A stretch of 64,000 nt of DNA from Elysia crispata (Eukaryota > Mollusca > Gastropoda > Plakobranchidae). Location of the stretch: positions 1-64,000 of the forward strand of contig JAWDGP010006505.1 in NCBI GenBank assembly GCA_033675545.1, given 5' to 3'. A program made the position numbers and the translations under genes. The notes below the pieces were generated by a model that worked only from the letters and a program-made list of their open reading frames with translations, did no database searches and was not told the DNA's origin. This document shows positions 1-10,756 of this stretch, in pieces; positions within the stretch are counted from its first letter, which is position 1; every line of letters begins with the position of its first letter.

Positions 1-200
1 GCTAGCTGCACATCACTTCCTGCAGAGCAACGCTTGCCACAAATTTCAGTGTGTTTACACGGTGCGATTTGGTGCTCAGTCGCTTTTTGTTGGTCCTATT
101 CTAGAGTCGGTTTCTGCACGTCCCTAGTGATTTCTGAAATAGAGAAGACCTCAAAACCAATCAACCTTGACATGCGCATTGGATGACCATGTGACCCAAA
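1..200 (+). repeat. Left terminal/subterminal inverted repeat of Harbinger element (partial)
   Basis: The segment opens with GCTAGCTGCACATC, also present near the right end at 4930-4943. TGTTTACACGGTGCGAT and CATGTGACC are inverted matches to the right arm. The match is imperfect and interrupted. The window edge removes the true terminus and the left target duplication. Confidence 0.55.
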
Positions 201-224
201 TTTCAAAGCAGTCCGCCGTTGAAC

Positions 225-1847
225 ATGGCCTCAAAAGTTGTACTCAAAATAAATGCCCATATGATAGAGGAGTTTAGAAATCAAGAGTGTCTGTGGGACA
301 CGAGATCCAGTGAATATTTTAACAAAAATAAAAGAATTGCTGCACTAGAAAGAATGTGCAGAGCCCTCAATATCCCAGTCACAGGTACATGTTTGTTAAC
401 CTAAATTGTAGATCTAGATATTGAAATCTAGATTTAGGTCGCAGTTTATTGGTCTCAATAGATTTGAATAGGAACATTTTCTCTTTGTTCACACATTATT
501 GTAAATTTATATAACGGTGTCATATGCAACGGATAAGCATGTTTTCAGGTTAAAATTTCTCTGGTAAATTATAATCTACGTTATAATCTTAAAGAAAATC
601 GGAGTAATCAGATAATTTAAACTGCGAATGTCGGGTGATGTTCTAATCAAGGCAGAATAATGTTTAAGATGTTAAATGAGACAAAAACTGACGTGGCTCT
701 TAAAAGTTACTTATCAGATCAGATTGATCTACCGCTTTGTTCAATTCATTTGCATAAACTTCTTAAGTACTAGCAGCAGTATTAGAAGTAGTGCCTGCTA
801 GAATCTATTACACCTGTCGAAGAACAAAACACAATTATTACAGCTAGAATATATCAACAAAGAGTCAGGGTTTTCACTGTCAAGGAATAGTAAAAGATTT
901 AATAAAGAAAAAGAAAAATGAAAAAAAAACAAAAAACAGTCAATCTATGACTAACAAAATTGAAAAGTGTAAAAGGTGATTTGTAAATGCAGCATAGCTC
1001 TGTAAAATACAAATAACCCAACTCAGATTTAAAGTATTGTTAGATTTTTTATTTTGACAAATATGTGTTAATTTTATAAAAGTGGAAGTAGCACTGCACT
1101 AAGCAGTGCAAAAGGTAGAGGTATGGTTTATTTTTATTTATATTTAAATAGTCTGCAGAATCCAATATATTTATGCAAAAATGAAATGCTAACTTTGACA
1201 TCGAGAAAATTGAATAATTCATTCCATGTAGTTCATGATTTAGGTTTATACAAGGTATAGCAAGATTAATAAACATCCTTAGTGTCCTTAATAACACACA
1301 TATTTTAGTTGTTTCAGGTCGCAACGTAAAAGACAGAAAAATATCCACATCGATCACGATGTCAAGATAGTCAACTGATTTAAATAGCTTTACATTGCAA
1401 GAAAAGATGAGGTACAAGTATAAATTTATTTCAGCATATAATGTGTTCTGACACCACTGTAGCGCAAATTTAATATTCATGGATGAGTTAATATTGTTCA
1501 AAGCATAAATGACTAGCGAGGAAATGTTACATTATTCTAATATTTACAACTTTCATTACATTTTGATACATTGCATGAGTAATTGCAAAGGCGCATATAT
1601 GAACAAGCACATCCTTTATCATCTAATTTCAGATGAATATATTCTCTGGCTAAAAATAAAAATCAAATATCTGCGTACATCATTTACGCGAGAGTTGAGA
1701 CTCATGAAGTTGTCAGAGAGAAGCGGTGCTGCCCGGAATGATATATATAAGCCTAAATGGCCATTTTTCGAGAATTTACAGTTCTTGCTTCCTCATTGTA
1801 GTACAAGGCCAGGCAAAAACAACGTAGATGTAGCGGTAGGTATATGA
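225..1847 (+). CDS. MADF-domain DNA-binding protein of the Harbinger element (two exons)
   Basis: Exon 1 is 225-384 and exon 2 starts at 1633. Exon 1 begins with AACATGGCC (A at -3, G at +4), a better start than any upstream codon. It ends ACAG|GTACAT in phase 1. Exon 2 follows TTTCAG, and the joined codon gives Asp. Exon 1 supplies IEEFRNQECLWD and YFNKNKRIAALERM; exon 2 supplies IKYLRTSFTRELR and KPKWPFFENLQFL. In this order they make a whole MADF (Myb/SANT-like) domain, about residues 13-115. A donor GTAGGT at 1836 may splice to a further exon (an acceptor CTTCAG is at about 2211). Without splicing, the frame stops at 1845-1847, giving 124 residues. Known: MADF proteins bind DNA and in Harbinger elements partner the transposase. 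No damage is seen in these exons, unlike the transposase. The C-terminal end is uncertain. Confidence 0.8.
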
Positions 1848-2147
1848 ACTACTTGATTACTAACCTAAAGCTTTATGTTATGTATTTTTCCGCACCAAAA
1901 TTTAGTAATTTATTCCTTAACATGATTAAATTGAAAACTGGTTGTATTGTAACGTATATACGCTGGTCTTAAATAAGATTCTTTTGCCATGGCACATCAC
2001 CGGGCCCATTAACGTACTGTTTAAACAGGTCTCTAATCTGACGTGCATTGTCTGCACTTCTGTTAGCCTTGTGATAGTCTAAAGATGTAAGGCTATCCTG
2101 CTGCATAGTTAGTTCTTGGGTCCTGTTATTATATGACCTGTCCCTCT

Positions 2148-2673
2148 CTGTTGTGAAGGCAGATTTAGTTAAATGTTATATAATTTTGTTCGATCTTTAC
2201 TTTCTTCAGAACAGCCACCCCGCACTGAGAACGAATGGATATGTGTGGTCAAAAACTTTGAAGAAACATCAAACTATCATGTGTTCCATTTATATGACGT
2301 CGTATTAACAAAAACGGCTGGCAGCATATATGTGATTGGGTCGAAGTTCTGAAGGGAGGTCCCGGCATTGGTCTGGAATACCATTGTGGATGAGTGTGAT
2401 AAGGCTCTGCAGTAAACATGGTCAAAGTGATAATGGTAGCGACTGAACGCAGCGTGTCTGTAGCAGCTAGGTTGGTAGCTTTGTCTTCTGCCGCATCACT
2501 GTCAATTGTATGTTGTTCATCATGTTTTGGGGGATTTAAGGGAAATCTGGATAATGAATCAGGGCTTTCTTGCCAGGTCCTAGGATGTGAAAGATTTTGA
2601 AAGAGTAATTCACAAATGTTTGAAATAAATATATCTAGTATTATTACTACAATTATAAATAGCATTTATTTAC
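2148..2673 (-). other. Interval replacing the expected transposase catalytic exons; open minus frame of 138 codons
   Basis: A minus-strand frame open from 2665 to 2249 fills most of this interval. It has a Ser/Pro/Asp-rich stretch containing PPKHDEQHTIDSDAAEDKA and no recognised domain. It does not align by eye with a DDE core. It could be a linker-type coding exon of an element gene, foreign filler DNA, or chance. Function unknown. Confidence 0.35.
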
Positions 2674-2964
2674 CTGTAAATATACAGGCTTCAGCTTGGA
2701 ATGGGTTGCCTCACATGTTTCCAGCACAAGTTTAGAAATAGTGCACGGTGGAACCCGGTACAAGTACTGTAGATCTCGAAATCTGTTACCTACACCAGAA
2801 AATGTATACTGTTAACTTTGCAAACTTAACAACAAAACAATTATATAATGATTTAAACAATGCATTTCTTTGGCTACAAAATGAAATTCAGCCTGTTTTT
2901 AACTTCCTGTGATATTATATTTCCAAATGAGTTAATAAACCTCTTGAAACATAATGAAATGGTC

Positions 2965-3036
2965 TGTTGTTGTTTTTTGGGTTTTTGTTTTTTTTTTGTT
3001 TTTTGTTGTTTTTTTTTTTTTTTGTTTTTTTTTTTG
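2965..3036 (+). repeat. T-rich tract with G interruptions
   Basis: A run of T blocks separated by single G or C, inside the transposase intron between exons 3 and 2. The reading frames across it on both strands are low-complexity artefacts. Confidence 0.8.
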
Positions 3037-4789
3037 TGGCAGTTGTACAGATATTCCACTTTTCCGTTGCATTTTGAAGATTTAATTTTTGCAAACAATG
3101 CAATTCTAAAAGCTGCAGTGTTTGCACTGAAATGATAATATTATAGGAAGAACTATCATGTTCACAGATTAATAAGCAATCATGAGAGATCAGCCAGTAA
3201 ATGATATCAACCCTATTTACTCCAACGCTCTGACGTGTACAGATGTTAGTTCTTATCCCATGTGCCACATATGATTTACTACAGGAGCATAGAGATACCC
3301 CGATAACTGACCCATTATCACAAAAAAAGGAAACACGATCTTATGAAAGCAAATGCATTACTGTGGAATACATACATACACATAATGGATAATTAAGCTA
3401 AAAGCAATTGATTGTAGACCTTGTTTTTTTATCACTTTCTCAGCAAGAAATTTACCTGATGTCAGATATCGCAATGTCAATGCAAGCCTTTATCCTGGTG
3501 GTATTGCTTGTCTCATTACTGTGTCCTGCTTCTAGAGGTTGGAATGCAATGTAATTAGAATCAAATTATTTTGATCAAATGCTGAAACTGAAATTAGTTT
3601 AAACATTCATTATAAAGGTATCAAAGAAATTATCTTGTAACTTAATTCAGGTACCTTTTCCTTCGACAACGGATAGTGAGTTAACATTTTAACTTTTACA
3701 TTCTCCTGGTTGGTAAACCAGCATCATATTAAATGGTTTCATATTATTGAAACAACAATAACATTGCCAAAACTTTAAAAAAAATAATGTGATAAGTGCA
3801 GTTGATTCGACTAATATTATATAATACAAACATAATTTACATAATATTTATCACATAAAAAATAAGTACGGTCATACATTTCAGACATAAATTGTGAATT
3901 AAAATATTGGTGATAAAAACATGTAAATGCGCATAGAAATTTGTAGTATCTGAAATACTACATTAAATATTTTTTGAATTGTAAAATACCATTTTAGGAA
4001 AGTCCTCGATTTGATACTTTTATATGTTCTCATAAAATCTAAAAAGTGTCAATTCACTGGAAATTTACTAAACCTAAATTTATATAATGAAATCTGTAAA
4101 CATTACATTTAGATAAACAATGCATGTGATAAATACCTCTCACATAGAAACCCAGATGGCTTGATTGGATCTACATTAGACATAAATTATGTTGTGCGTA
4201 TACAATTATAACACAAACATTATTAATTAGTCATATTCTTTAGATTGTTTTACATACAATGTCTTTCAGAAATATATATAAACTAATTTGAATCTATATT
4301 TGGATTTAGATATTAAGATCTAGATCTATTACTTCTACAGAACAAGAATAGGTAACATTTTTCTTATCTGATATAGTTCTAGTTAAACATTAAAATGGAA
4401 TTATTACGAAAAAAGTCTAGATCTAGATTGTTGGCCTAAATTGATTTAAATCTAGAACATGGATAAAATGGAAAAATGAAACACCAACCTGAATAATGGG
4501 ACTAACTAGTTCCAATAATTTGTAAAATCTCTCAACGTCCATCCTCACGAAGTCTCTGAAAGTCGGACGATCTTCGGCAACTAACTCTCGTATGAGATTT
4601 TTGTATGCCCCAACATCACTTCTCCGATGCAACCAGACATCTCTTTTTCTTCTTTTCTTTGATCTCTTTTTTTCAGATATGCAATGGGCCAATGAGCATA
4701 TAACACCAGCTATGGCTGCTTCTTCGTCGCTTGAGGACGCCATATTTGCTTCTGGTAACGATGGAAACTAGTGTCTAAAAACTCTTTGA

Positions 4790-4962
4790 CCTATGGTCAC
4801 ATGATCAAAATTTTTTGTAGCTTGCTGCAGATCGCTTCGTGTAAACATTCCAAGAAAATTGGTAAATTTGCAGCTAGCTGCGAATCGCAAGCAACGCAGT
4901 GCGCCAATTGTGACGTCAGGGTATTTGTCGCTAGCTGCACATCGCTTCGTCTAAACAGACCT
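4790..4962 (-). repeat. Right terminal/subterminal inverted repeat of Harbinger element
   Basis: It contains two copies of a GATCGCTTCGTGTAAAC / CATCGCTTCGTCTAAAC motif at about 4830 and 4940, plus GCTAGCTGC cores. Repeated subterminal motifs are usual transposase or partner-protein binding sites in this superfamily; binding here is inference. The terminus is placed at 4962 because TTA follows. Confidence 0.6.
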
Positions 4963-4965
4963 TTA

Positions 4966-5406
4966 GATGAACAACTAAATGGATGACACGTTTTTGTCAA
5001 TTTGGAAAAAAAAAATACAAAATATAGTTATCAACCACTCTTCAATTTTGGAAAAACCCGTTATCTTGATGCAAGAAAAATTTTTTATACATAGACAAAA
5101 GTCATTTTTATTCAATTTTAAGTCGAAATAATTTTTAAAATATGCCATGGATTTTAAGTGTACTGCTTGTAAGACATTTAGGAATTTTGAAAAAAAAATG
5201 CCAGATTTAGTTTCAATGGACGCTTCTCGTAAACTGAAAGTTTTTAGTGCATCAAGTTTGCGTAGTTTTGGAATAGCAAATGCTTTCTCGTTATTGTTGT
5301 CGCATAATAAACACTCTTGAAGAGCGCGCTTGTTTTAATCAATTTCCGTTGCATTCTTTCATTTTGATTGTTAAAGTTTTCCCGTTTTTTAATTTTAGTA
5401 ATTATC
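4966..5406. other. AT-rich spacer, nothing recognised
   Basis: Between the Harbinger right end and the start of duplication A1. Contains only short open frames and A/T runs; no domain, splice pattern or repeat unit was seen. Confidence 0.5.
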
Positions 5407-5524
5407 GAGGACTTCATGTAGAGTCTGCGCCCAGCTATATCTTTCTCATTCGCTCTTATTTTTGAGAGCACCAATCCCAACGACCCCCGGAGTCATGACT
5501 CTCCAAGACTGGAACGGGAAGTAA

Positions 5525-5626
5525 ATGGAGTCGGTCGGTCTCTTGAGGGCTTACGCAAACAGGGGAAGACAACCCGAGTGTGTGATTATGGAACAGCCTA
5601 ATGAGGCCTGTTTTGTGACGGCGTGA
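5525..5626 (+). CDS. Conserved 33-codon small reading frame, copy 1 (hypothetical)
   Basis: An ATG directly preceded by an in-frame TAA opens 33 codons ending TGA, with LLRAYANRGRQPECVIM and EQPNEACFVTA. The same frame is intact at 18645-18746. Between copies there are four amino-acid or silent clusters (SVG/SAS, R/T, one silent Phe) and no frameshift. It lies in the least diverged block of the duplication, but similar conservation continues past the stop, so a non-coding function such as an enhancer or non-coding RNA exon is equally possible. No family recognised. Confidence 0.25.
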   Translation: MESVGLLRAYANRGRQPECVIMEQPNEACFVTA

Positions 5627-6979
5627 CGGGAAAGAAAATAATGGACACCGGTTTCTGATGGTCAGTAAAACCAGTGGCCAGTGGTTGTGAATATTTATGG
5701 GTTATTAGTTTGGACCCTACTGTCAGCCTACAAAATCCAGTATAATATGCTCACGCAGACGTGATAAGGTGAAAAAAAAATAAAACAAAACCAAATGGAG
5801 ATTTTGGAGATTTTACAATGATTCATGTGTGATAATACTGTAAAAAGTTTGCGACTATAAGTAGAAAATAATACCTACGTCATACACATAGACGAAAAAC
5901 AGCAGCGGGAAAAAATTATCGACTCACGCGAAACAGTTCGTGTATGTGTTGAGTCTAGAACGAAATCTGAAAAAAGAATTAGCTGGCAAGCTTGCAGGAA
6001 AAACATGCTTGTAAGTTCTATGACTTTCACATCATCTTTATATGTGACAATTTCGACCTCTTTCTCCTCTATCCCTTCTAAACGACTTAATGTTCAGTGA
6101 TGAAGTTTACTGCTAATATCAGTGTCCCACCGGGAACATTTAAAAAAAATCTATACCGATTTTGTCTTAGAATAACTAAATGAACTGCAAATTCGTCAAA
6201 CAAGTAAGGGCTTTCCGTATGTTTGCACTCATTGCACGAAGTAAATTTTGCTATCGACCTCTTTTTTCCACACATTTTGTGCTTTTTGTAATCTTCTTAT
6301 TGTTAAAATTTTCGAAAACTTAAAAAAAAAAGAAAGAAAAACTTAGTCATGTTTTTTATGGTTTAAATTATAAGATCGCCTTGATTATTTTTTCCCAATA
6401 AAACATAACATTTATCCAACATAAGTTTTAAAAAACCTTAATTAAGGACATGAAGACTACTCGACATAAAGATAATTTTATATGACCCATACCTTTTATT
6501 CTTAAGTAAAAAAACAACTGAGGAACAATGCATAAAAAAACCGTTTAATTATTACTGAATCCAACAATTTTCCTGTTCAGAGTTTTAGTAGACAGAGCCA
6601 CTGTTACCGACAATGCTTTGCTATGAAGCAAGTATTTTGGGACTTGAAGCGGTCGATAAAGGCCAATTTAGGGATTCTTTACTAAATGGTACCGTATGGT
6701 TGGTTAAGATCCGGCGGCGCTGCAGAGTCGTTTGGGAATAACTAATATTTTTGTTTAATTTGGTGTGGTGTCTGAGTCTTAGGAACAGTTCGGTCTTCAA
6801 TAAGGAGAACTCTTGTGAGGAAGATATGAAGTGGGTTGGAAAAAACAAAACTGGGTCTAGGGTTTTGGATCGGAAGAAGGTAGAAAGAGAGAGATTGAGA
6901 GGGATATAGAAATAGATAGACGGTGAGAGGCAAAGAGAGGGTCAAGCATAATAAATATGCCAAAAAAGTACCATAGCAT

Positions 6980-6980
6980 T

Positions 6981-7029
<49 letters not shown>

Positions 7030-7215
7030 CATGATACATGAGTTTAATAAGGGAGAGATAAAAGGATGAAACGAAAAAAGTAGTGAGGTGAAAGAAAGTG
7101 GCAGAAAATGTAAGAGAAAGATGAAGAAACGTAAAAGAATTGGATCTTGATAGAGAACAGGAGTGAGAAGTTGTGAGAGACAGACAGACACACACACACA
7201 CAAAGAGATACCGAT
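6980..7215 (+). repeat. GA microsatellite with CA tract and purine-rich flank
   Basis: (GA)n with AAA interruptions at about 6980-7028, then purine-rich DNA and a short (CA)n at about 7188-7202. The Ser/Leu-rich minus-strand frames here are shadows of this repeat. Confidence 0.9.
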
Positions 7216-8077
7216 AGAAACAGAGAGAAAAAAAAAGGTATACTAGAATGTTTCTGTAAGTTTTGCATAAATAATTTAGGTGAAGTTAATTCTGTGCTAC
7301 TTACAAAATTAAATTAAACATTTTTTTAACAAGTCTTGGGCAATTTCGATATTAGTTAAGATTAGAAAACTGGAATTAAAAAAAAATCGACCTAATCATA
7401 ATAATCTTTATAAGTTTAGATACATTAAAAACTCCATAAATACTCTGGAAACAAAAAAAATATTGGTGTCGATAACATTTGGTCTAAAACAGCATTTTTG
7501 ATTGCAATTTTACATCACAAAGTGTTTTTTTTTTTGCGCGTATACTAGTCACAAAAAAAAATTAGATTTAAAATGAGATGGTCATTGAGCGAAATACTTG
7601 ATAACACAAAATGCATTGCACAGGTTTTCAGAGTGCAATCAATTTAGATACACATCGAAACTTGTATCCAATATGCTTGTCTGAGAAGCAATTTTTTTAC
7701 GAATTGTGTTTTGGGTTCGTTCATTGTCCTACATGAGAAACAAAATAATGAATAAACCGAAGATCGTTCTAGCGGGTTTCATTTTAAATTATATTCCCCT
7801 ATGCTATTTTGTGTCTTTCTTTTCTATATTCTATTCCAGCAACAATATTGGCTCAAGAAAGGCTCTTCTATTCATAATCATGTTCATTTCCAACTATTTT
7901 TTTTCTTCAGAAAAATAAGTTAGAACGTGGGCTAATTGCGCTCTTGGTTTTATCTCGCCCATGTAACGTCGTTAGGCTTCGATGCATCTTCTGAATTACT
8001 TGGTTCTCATTGAGTGCTGTTCGGTGCACATTCAGACGTTGTTATCATTCAACCTTGAATTGTTTGAGGCCTTTTTT

Positions 8078-8112
8078 TCCCTTGTAATTTTTTTTTTTTT
8101 TTTTTTTTTTGC
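8078..8112 (+). repeat. T-rich tract
   Basis: A long T run followed by another T-rich block. The counterpart in copy A2 is at about 20855-20875. Confidence 0.8.
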
Positions 8113-9905
8113 TTTTATAATCATATTTTTTTTCCTTTTTGCTTTACATGGCTTGCATTCAGATCTCATGCCTTGCTGATTATCTGAAGCATCCCTGCTG
8201 TAACAACATGCTTGTCAAAAGAAATTGTATCATTCTCCACTAGAGTTTAGCAACATTGTCCCATCAGTAAAAAGTTATTCATGGATTTCGAAAGAAATGA
8301 TGATGCAGGGCTGGAAACCGATTGAATTTGATGAATAGATTAGGAAATTTATTGCCTTTTCTAAACGGGCTATCTCAACCAATAAAACAAAGTATTCAAA
8401 GTATCTCTCTCGAGGGTCGACGTTAGGTGGCTGGTTCAGTTCTTGCAACTGAAGTTTGGAAGAAATATAATTAAGGAAGGTCGAATCTCAGAAGAGTAGC
8501 ACTGCTATTGACTTGCAAGATGCAACAGTTTCACAGGAGGCTCATTCCTCCAACACCAAATGTATGGTATTTTCTGAGTAAGGGACAAATCTTTAATGAC
8601 GTCAGCTTAAGGGTGGGAGCAGGGGGATCTTAAGACTAGATGGTCCAAAGTTGACTCTCACGTGGGGGAAAAGAGAGGAAGGAATGGGGGGTGAGGTTCA
8701 CAGAAAATTTGATGCCAGCTTAGAAAAAAAGGGCAACGCATCTTTTATAAAAATAAAAAACAAAAAACACCCAATTATTTATTCTTCTCCCTTCTATTTT
8801 GTTCTAGTACTAACCAAAATTTCAATTTCATACTTTCAAGACCACCCAACTCCACCTACCTCCACCCTGATAAACGTTCCCTGCAATTTTAAAGAAAATC
8901 GTGTCATTACTAAATTTCTCTATAACTTTCGCTTCCTTACACACAAAAAGTAATTTCCAAGCCCGTGTCGTAAGTATTCCACATACAACTTGACCTTTCT
9001 ATCCTTAAAACAAGAGCTCTAGCTTCATTCCTTCCCTTCAGATGAGCGTTTTTGTTCAAACAAAATCAATATGTTCTCTAGATCAATTCCTATTATGTTA
9101 CGCCCTTTCCTTATTGTCACGAAAGATATTGTAGCAATTCTTTGACATAGGGGAAAGCGGTTAGAGACAAGTGTAGCAACCAAAGGACAAACTTTGGCTT
9201 ATCTCTTTCTCCCTCTTCCATTGTCCAACAACACTCCCTTGTCTCCGTATAATAATTTATTTTCCGCGAAACTAAGAGGACGTTTAATCAACAGAAGAAC
9301 ACGAGATTACTACTAGAAACGGATAAGATGGCCCAGTAATATAATTCAGTAAAAATATTTTTATAAGTTAACCATAAAACATAATATGAATGAATATAAT
9401 ATTTGATACTACAAACAAACAATAAAAAGAAAAATAAACTATTTTATTCCGACATTATCTATGGAATAATGAGAATCATTGTTGTTTTTTTTTTTTTTTT
9501 TGTTAACTTTGGTTCACATATAAGCAACAAAATAAAATTAGGAAAAAGTATCAGGGACAGTTACTAAGTCGAACTTAGTTTTACAGGATAATGTCTTGTT
9601 AAGGTTTATGTCCGCTTGACAGATACCGTGTGTGTGTGTGTGAATTAAATCAGTCATTTTATAAAAGTGCAACATATGACCCTGTGTGAGAAATAGCATA
9701 AAAGTGCGATTTACTACCTCCAGAGAAGAGTCAAGTATGACAAATTTGGGATTTCACAGCAGCCCAGATTGTCAGTCTCCTAATAGACTCGATCGATGCT
9801 TGAGAATTTGAATTCTGGACGTCCAAGAAATTCGGACAGCTTAAGCCTTCTTCTCACTCTTCCTGGTAGTTCTGGAACGTACGATCTCTTTGCCTTGTTA
9901 TAACA

Positions 9906-10042
9906 AGATGATAGACATGAGGCAAAAAAAAAAAAAAAGATTTTCTCAGACTTACATATAAACATTGTGAAAGCCATGATGAAATTAATGCTAAAAGAAA
10001 TTCGATGTGAGCCAAGTATTACCAGATATAAACTTCATAATG

Positions 10043-10091
<49 letters not shown>

Positions 10092-10104
10092 TACATAAAT
10101 ATAT
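9906..10104. repeat. Start of sequence unique to copy 1, ending in an (AT)n microsatellite
   Basis: At about 9905 the match to A2 stops. Non-homologous sequence follows, including an A run at 9924-9938 and (AT)n at 10043-10086, then AT-rich ATAAATATACATAAAT leading directly into the 3' end of the left PLE arm. Confidence 0.75.
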
Positions 10105-10756
10105 ATAAATATAGAAGATCTTACCTTAAATTTCCATGCATACTACACTTGTGTTTCAAGCGGAAGACAAAGCTGTCGTCTGTCCTCCGCTCTCTTCGGG
10201 TATGACTGAGGCGTGTTCGTTTGCGCTTGCCGTTCCGACCTTGTTTTGTTGTTTATTTTCGTTTCCGGGCCACTGATAGTTCTGTAGTAAATGTTTTTTC
10301 CGGTGGGGGCACGATGAAAATATTTCCCTTCTTTTGTTGAGGCTTGGTTTTGTGTGTAGAATGAAGTATTTTTCCGCTATGCAAAGGTTGCATCTGTTTG
10401 TCGCCGCCAAGTATGGCTGCGCTCTTTCGATTACAGCCCATGATAAGTGGTATTCGGTTTTAGATTCTTTAAGTTTCCATATGAATTCACTTAAAGTTGT
10501 GGCTGATTTCTTGTGGTGGAGTCGAAAGCTCGACGTGTGCTGATTGTATCTGGTTTTGAACTCATTTTCTGTGATTCCTATATAGGTGTCTTGTGTTTTC
10601 GAGGGTTTCTGTTCCACAGTTGCCTTGTAGACCACTCCCCTTTGAAGGCACTGGCCTTTGAGTGGGCAAGATTGTTTATCCCTGCAGTTGCAAGTCTTGC
10701 CTTGTGATTCCTTTACCTTTGTAGATGCAAGGACTGTTTTATTGTGGTTAGACCCT
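10105..10756 (-). mobile_element. Penelope-like element, 5'-truncated copy, left arm
   Basis: On the minus strand this runs from a truncated start at 10756 to a 3' tail ending near 10105 beside the (AT)n tract. Its outer 547 bp (10105-10651) is a near-perfect inverted copy of 10757-11303. The inner 105 bp (10652-10756) is extra 5' sequence present only in this arm. Only the endonuclease end of the element is kept; the reverse transcriptase is missing. Confidence 0.88.
10156..10756 (-). CDS. PLE GIY-YIG endonuclease fragment (left arm)
   Basis: The C-terminal part of a Penelope-like element protein. Order: a Cys-rich linker CNCRDKQSCPLKGQC, the GIY-like strand GVVYKATV, the YIG-like TYIGIT, then FKTRYNQHTSSFR, LSEFIWKLKE, and NRCNLCIAEKYFIL with the expected acidic residue and CxxC. 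It ends SGGQTTALSSA and stops at 10156-10158. Known: this GIY-YIG nuclease nicks target DNA to prime PLE reverse transcription. Upstream of 10756 the open frame runs on for about 20 codons into antisense of the right arm; that part is not element coding. There is no own start and no reverse transcriptase, so this is a fragment, though still open. Confidence 0.85.

Larger units (their letters stand above)
1969..4743 (-). pseudogene. HARBI1-like (PIF/Harbinger) DDE transposase, broken
   Basis: Four exons can be read on the minus strand. Exon 1, 4743-4489, has a basic patch KKRSKKRRKRDVW, then RMDVERFYKLLELVSPIIQ, and donor CAG|GTTGGT. Exon 2, 3531-3456, is phase-compatible, reads KQDTVMRQAIPPG, hits a TAA at 3490-3492, then reads RLALTLRYLTS before donor TCAG|GTAAAT. 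Exon 3, 2789-2674, completes the Gly codon and reads FRDLQYLYRVPPCTISKLV, with donor CAG|GTAAAT. The last exon, 2147-1969, ends with ARQIRDLFKQY and PGDVPWQKNLI then TAA, a family-typical tail. The order and phases fit the family. The region where the catalytic DDE exons should lie (2148-2673) shows no recognisable GDEAFPL-like or NFP-like motif. With the exon-2 stop, this marks a dead copy. The element's MADF gene converges on it, about 120 bp apart. Confidence 0.82.
1..4962. mobile_element. PIF/Harbinger DNA transposon, left end cut by window
   Basis: Seen: a MADF-domain gene on + and a HARBI1-like transposase on - converge inside a segment bounded by inverted terminal/subterminal sequence. 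The right end reads inward (minus strand) AGGTCTGTTTAGACGAAGCG, and TTA follows immediately at 4963-4965, which fits the 3-bp TWA target duplication of the superfamily. The left partner carries TGTTTACACGGTGCGAT near 52-68 and CATGTGACC near 189-197, matching in inverse TGTTTACACGAAGCGAT and CATGTGACC of the right end. The outermost left bases, probably some tens of bases, lie before base 1. Known: PIF/Harbinger elements encode a DDE transposase plus a Myb/SANT/MADF-like DNA-binding protein. Inferred: this copy is no longer autonomous, because the transposase is broken and its catalytic core was not found. Confidence 0.85.
5407..9905 (+). repeat. Segmental duplication A, copy 1
   Basis: This stretch aligns by eye in order with 18524-23425. 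Landmarks are a GAGTCATGACTCTCCAAGAC block (5492), TGAAGTTTACTG (about 6100), AATATCAGTGTCCCAC, GTTTCATTTTAAATTAT (about 7775), GCAACTGAAGTTTGGAAG (about 8446), TTTATTTTCCGCGAAACTAA (about 9257) and GAATTTGAATTCTGGACGTC (about 9807). Identity varies strongly along the length: two islands are near 94% while the rest is clearly lower, with indels. Copy 1 carries GA-tract sequence near 6660-6820 that copy 2 lacks. Confidence 0.85.

Noticed and set aside
6087-6275. 62-codon minus frame with CNEC motif in A1
   Set aside because: The matching place in A2 (about 19270-19460) has stops and frameshifts, so the frame is not kept.
6742-7268. Several Ser/Leu/Phe-rich minus-strand reading frames
   Set aside because: They translate a GA microsatellite and purine-rich flank; three overlapping frames are open for the same trivial reason.
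7706-7918. 70-codon plus frame with a counterpart at 20473-20733
   Set aside because: The frames share about 50 residues only because the DNA is duplicated; they lack a shared ATG and end differently, and the composition is that of T-rich DNA.
9780-9977. 65-codon minus frame at the end of A1
   Set aside because: It crosses the duplication boundary and a poly-A run; no conservation as a frame in A2.
10334-10543. Plus-strand frames within the left PLE arm (and minus-strand ones in the right arm)
   Set aside because: Antisense shadows of the GIY-YIG coding frame, mirrored between the arms by the inverted repeat.
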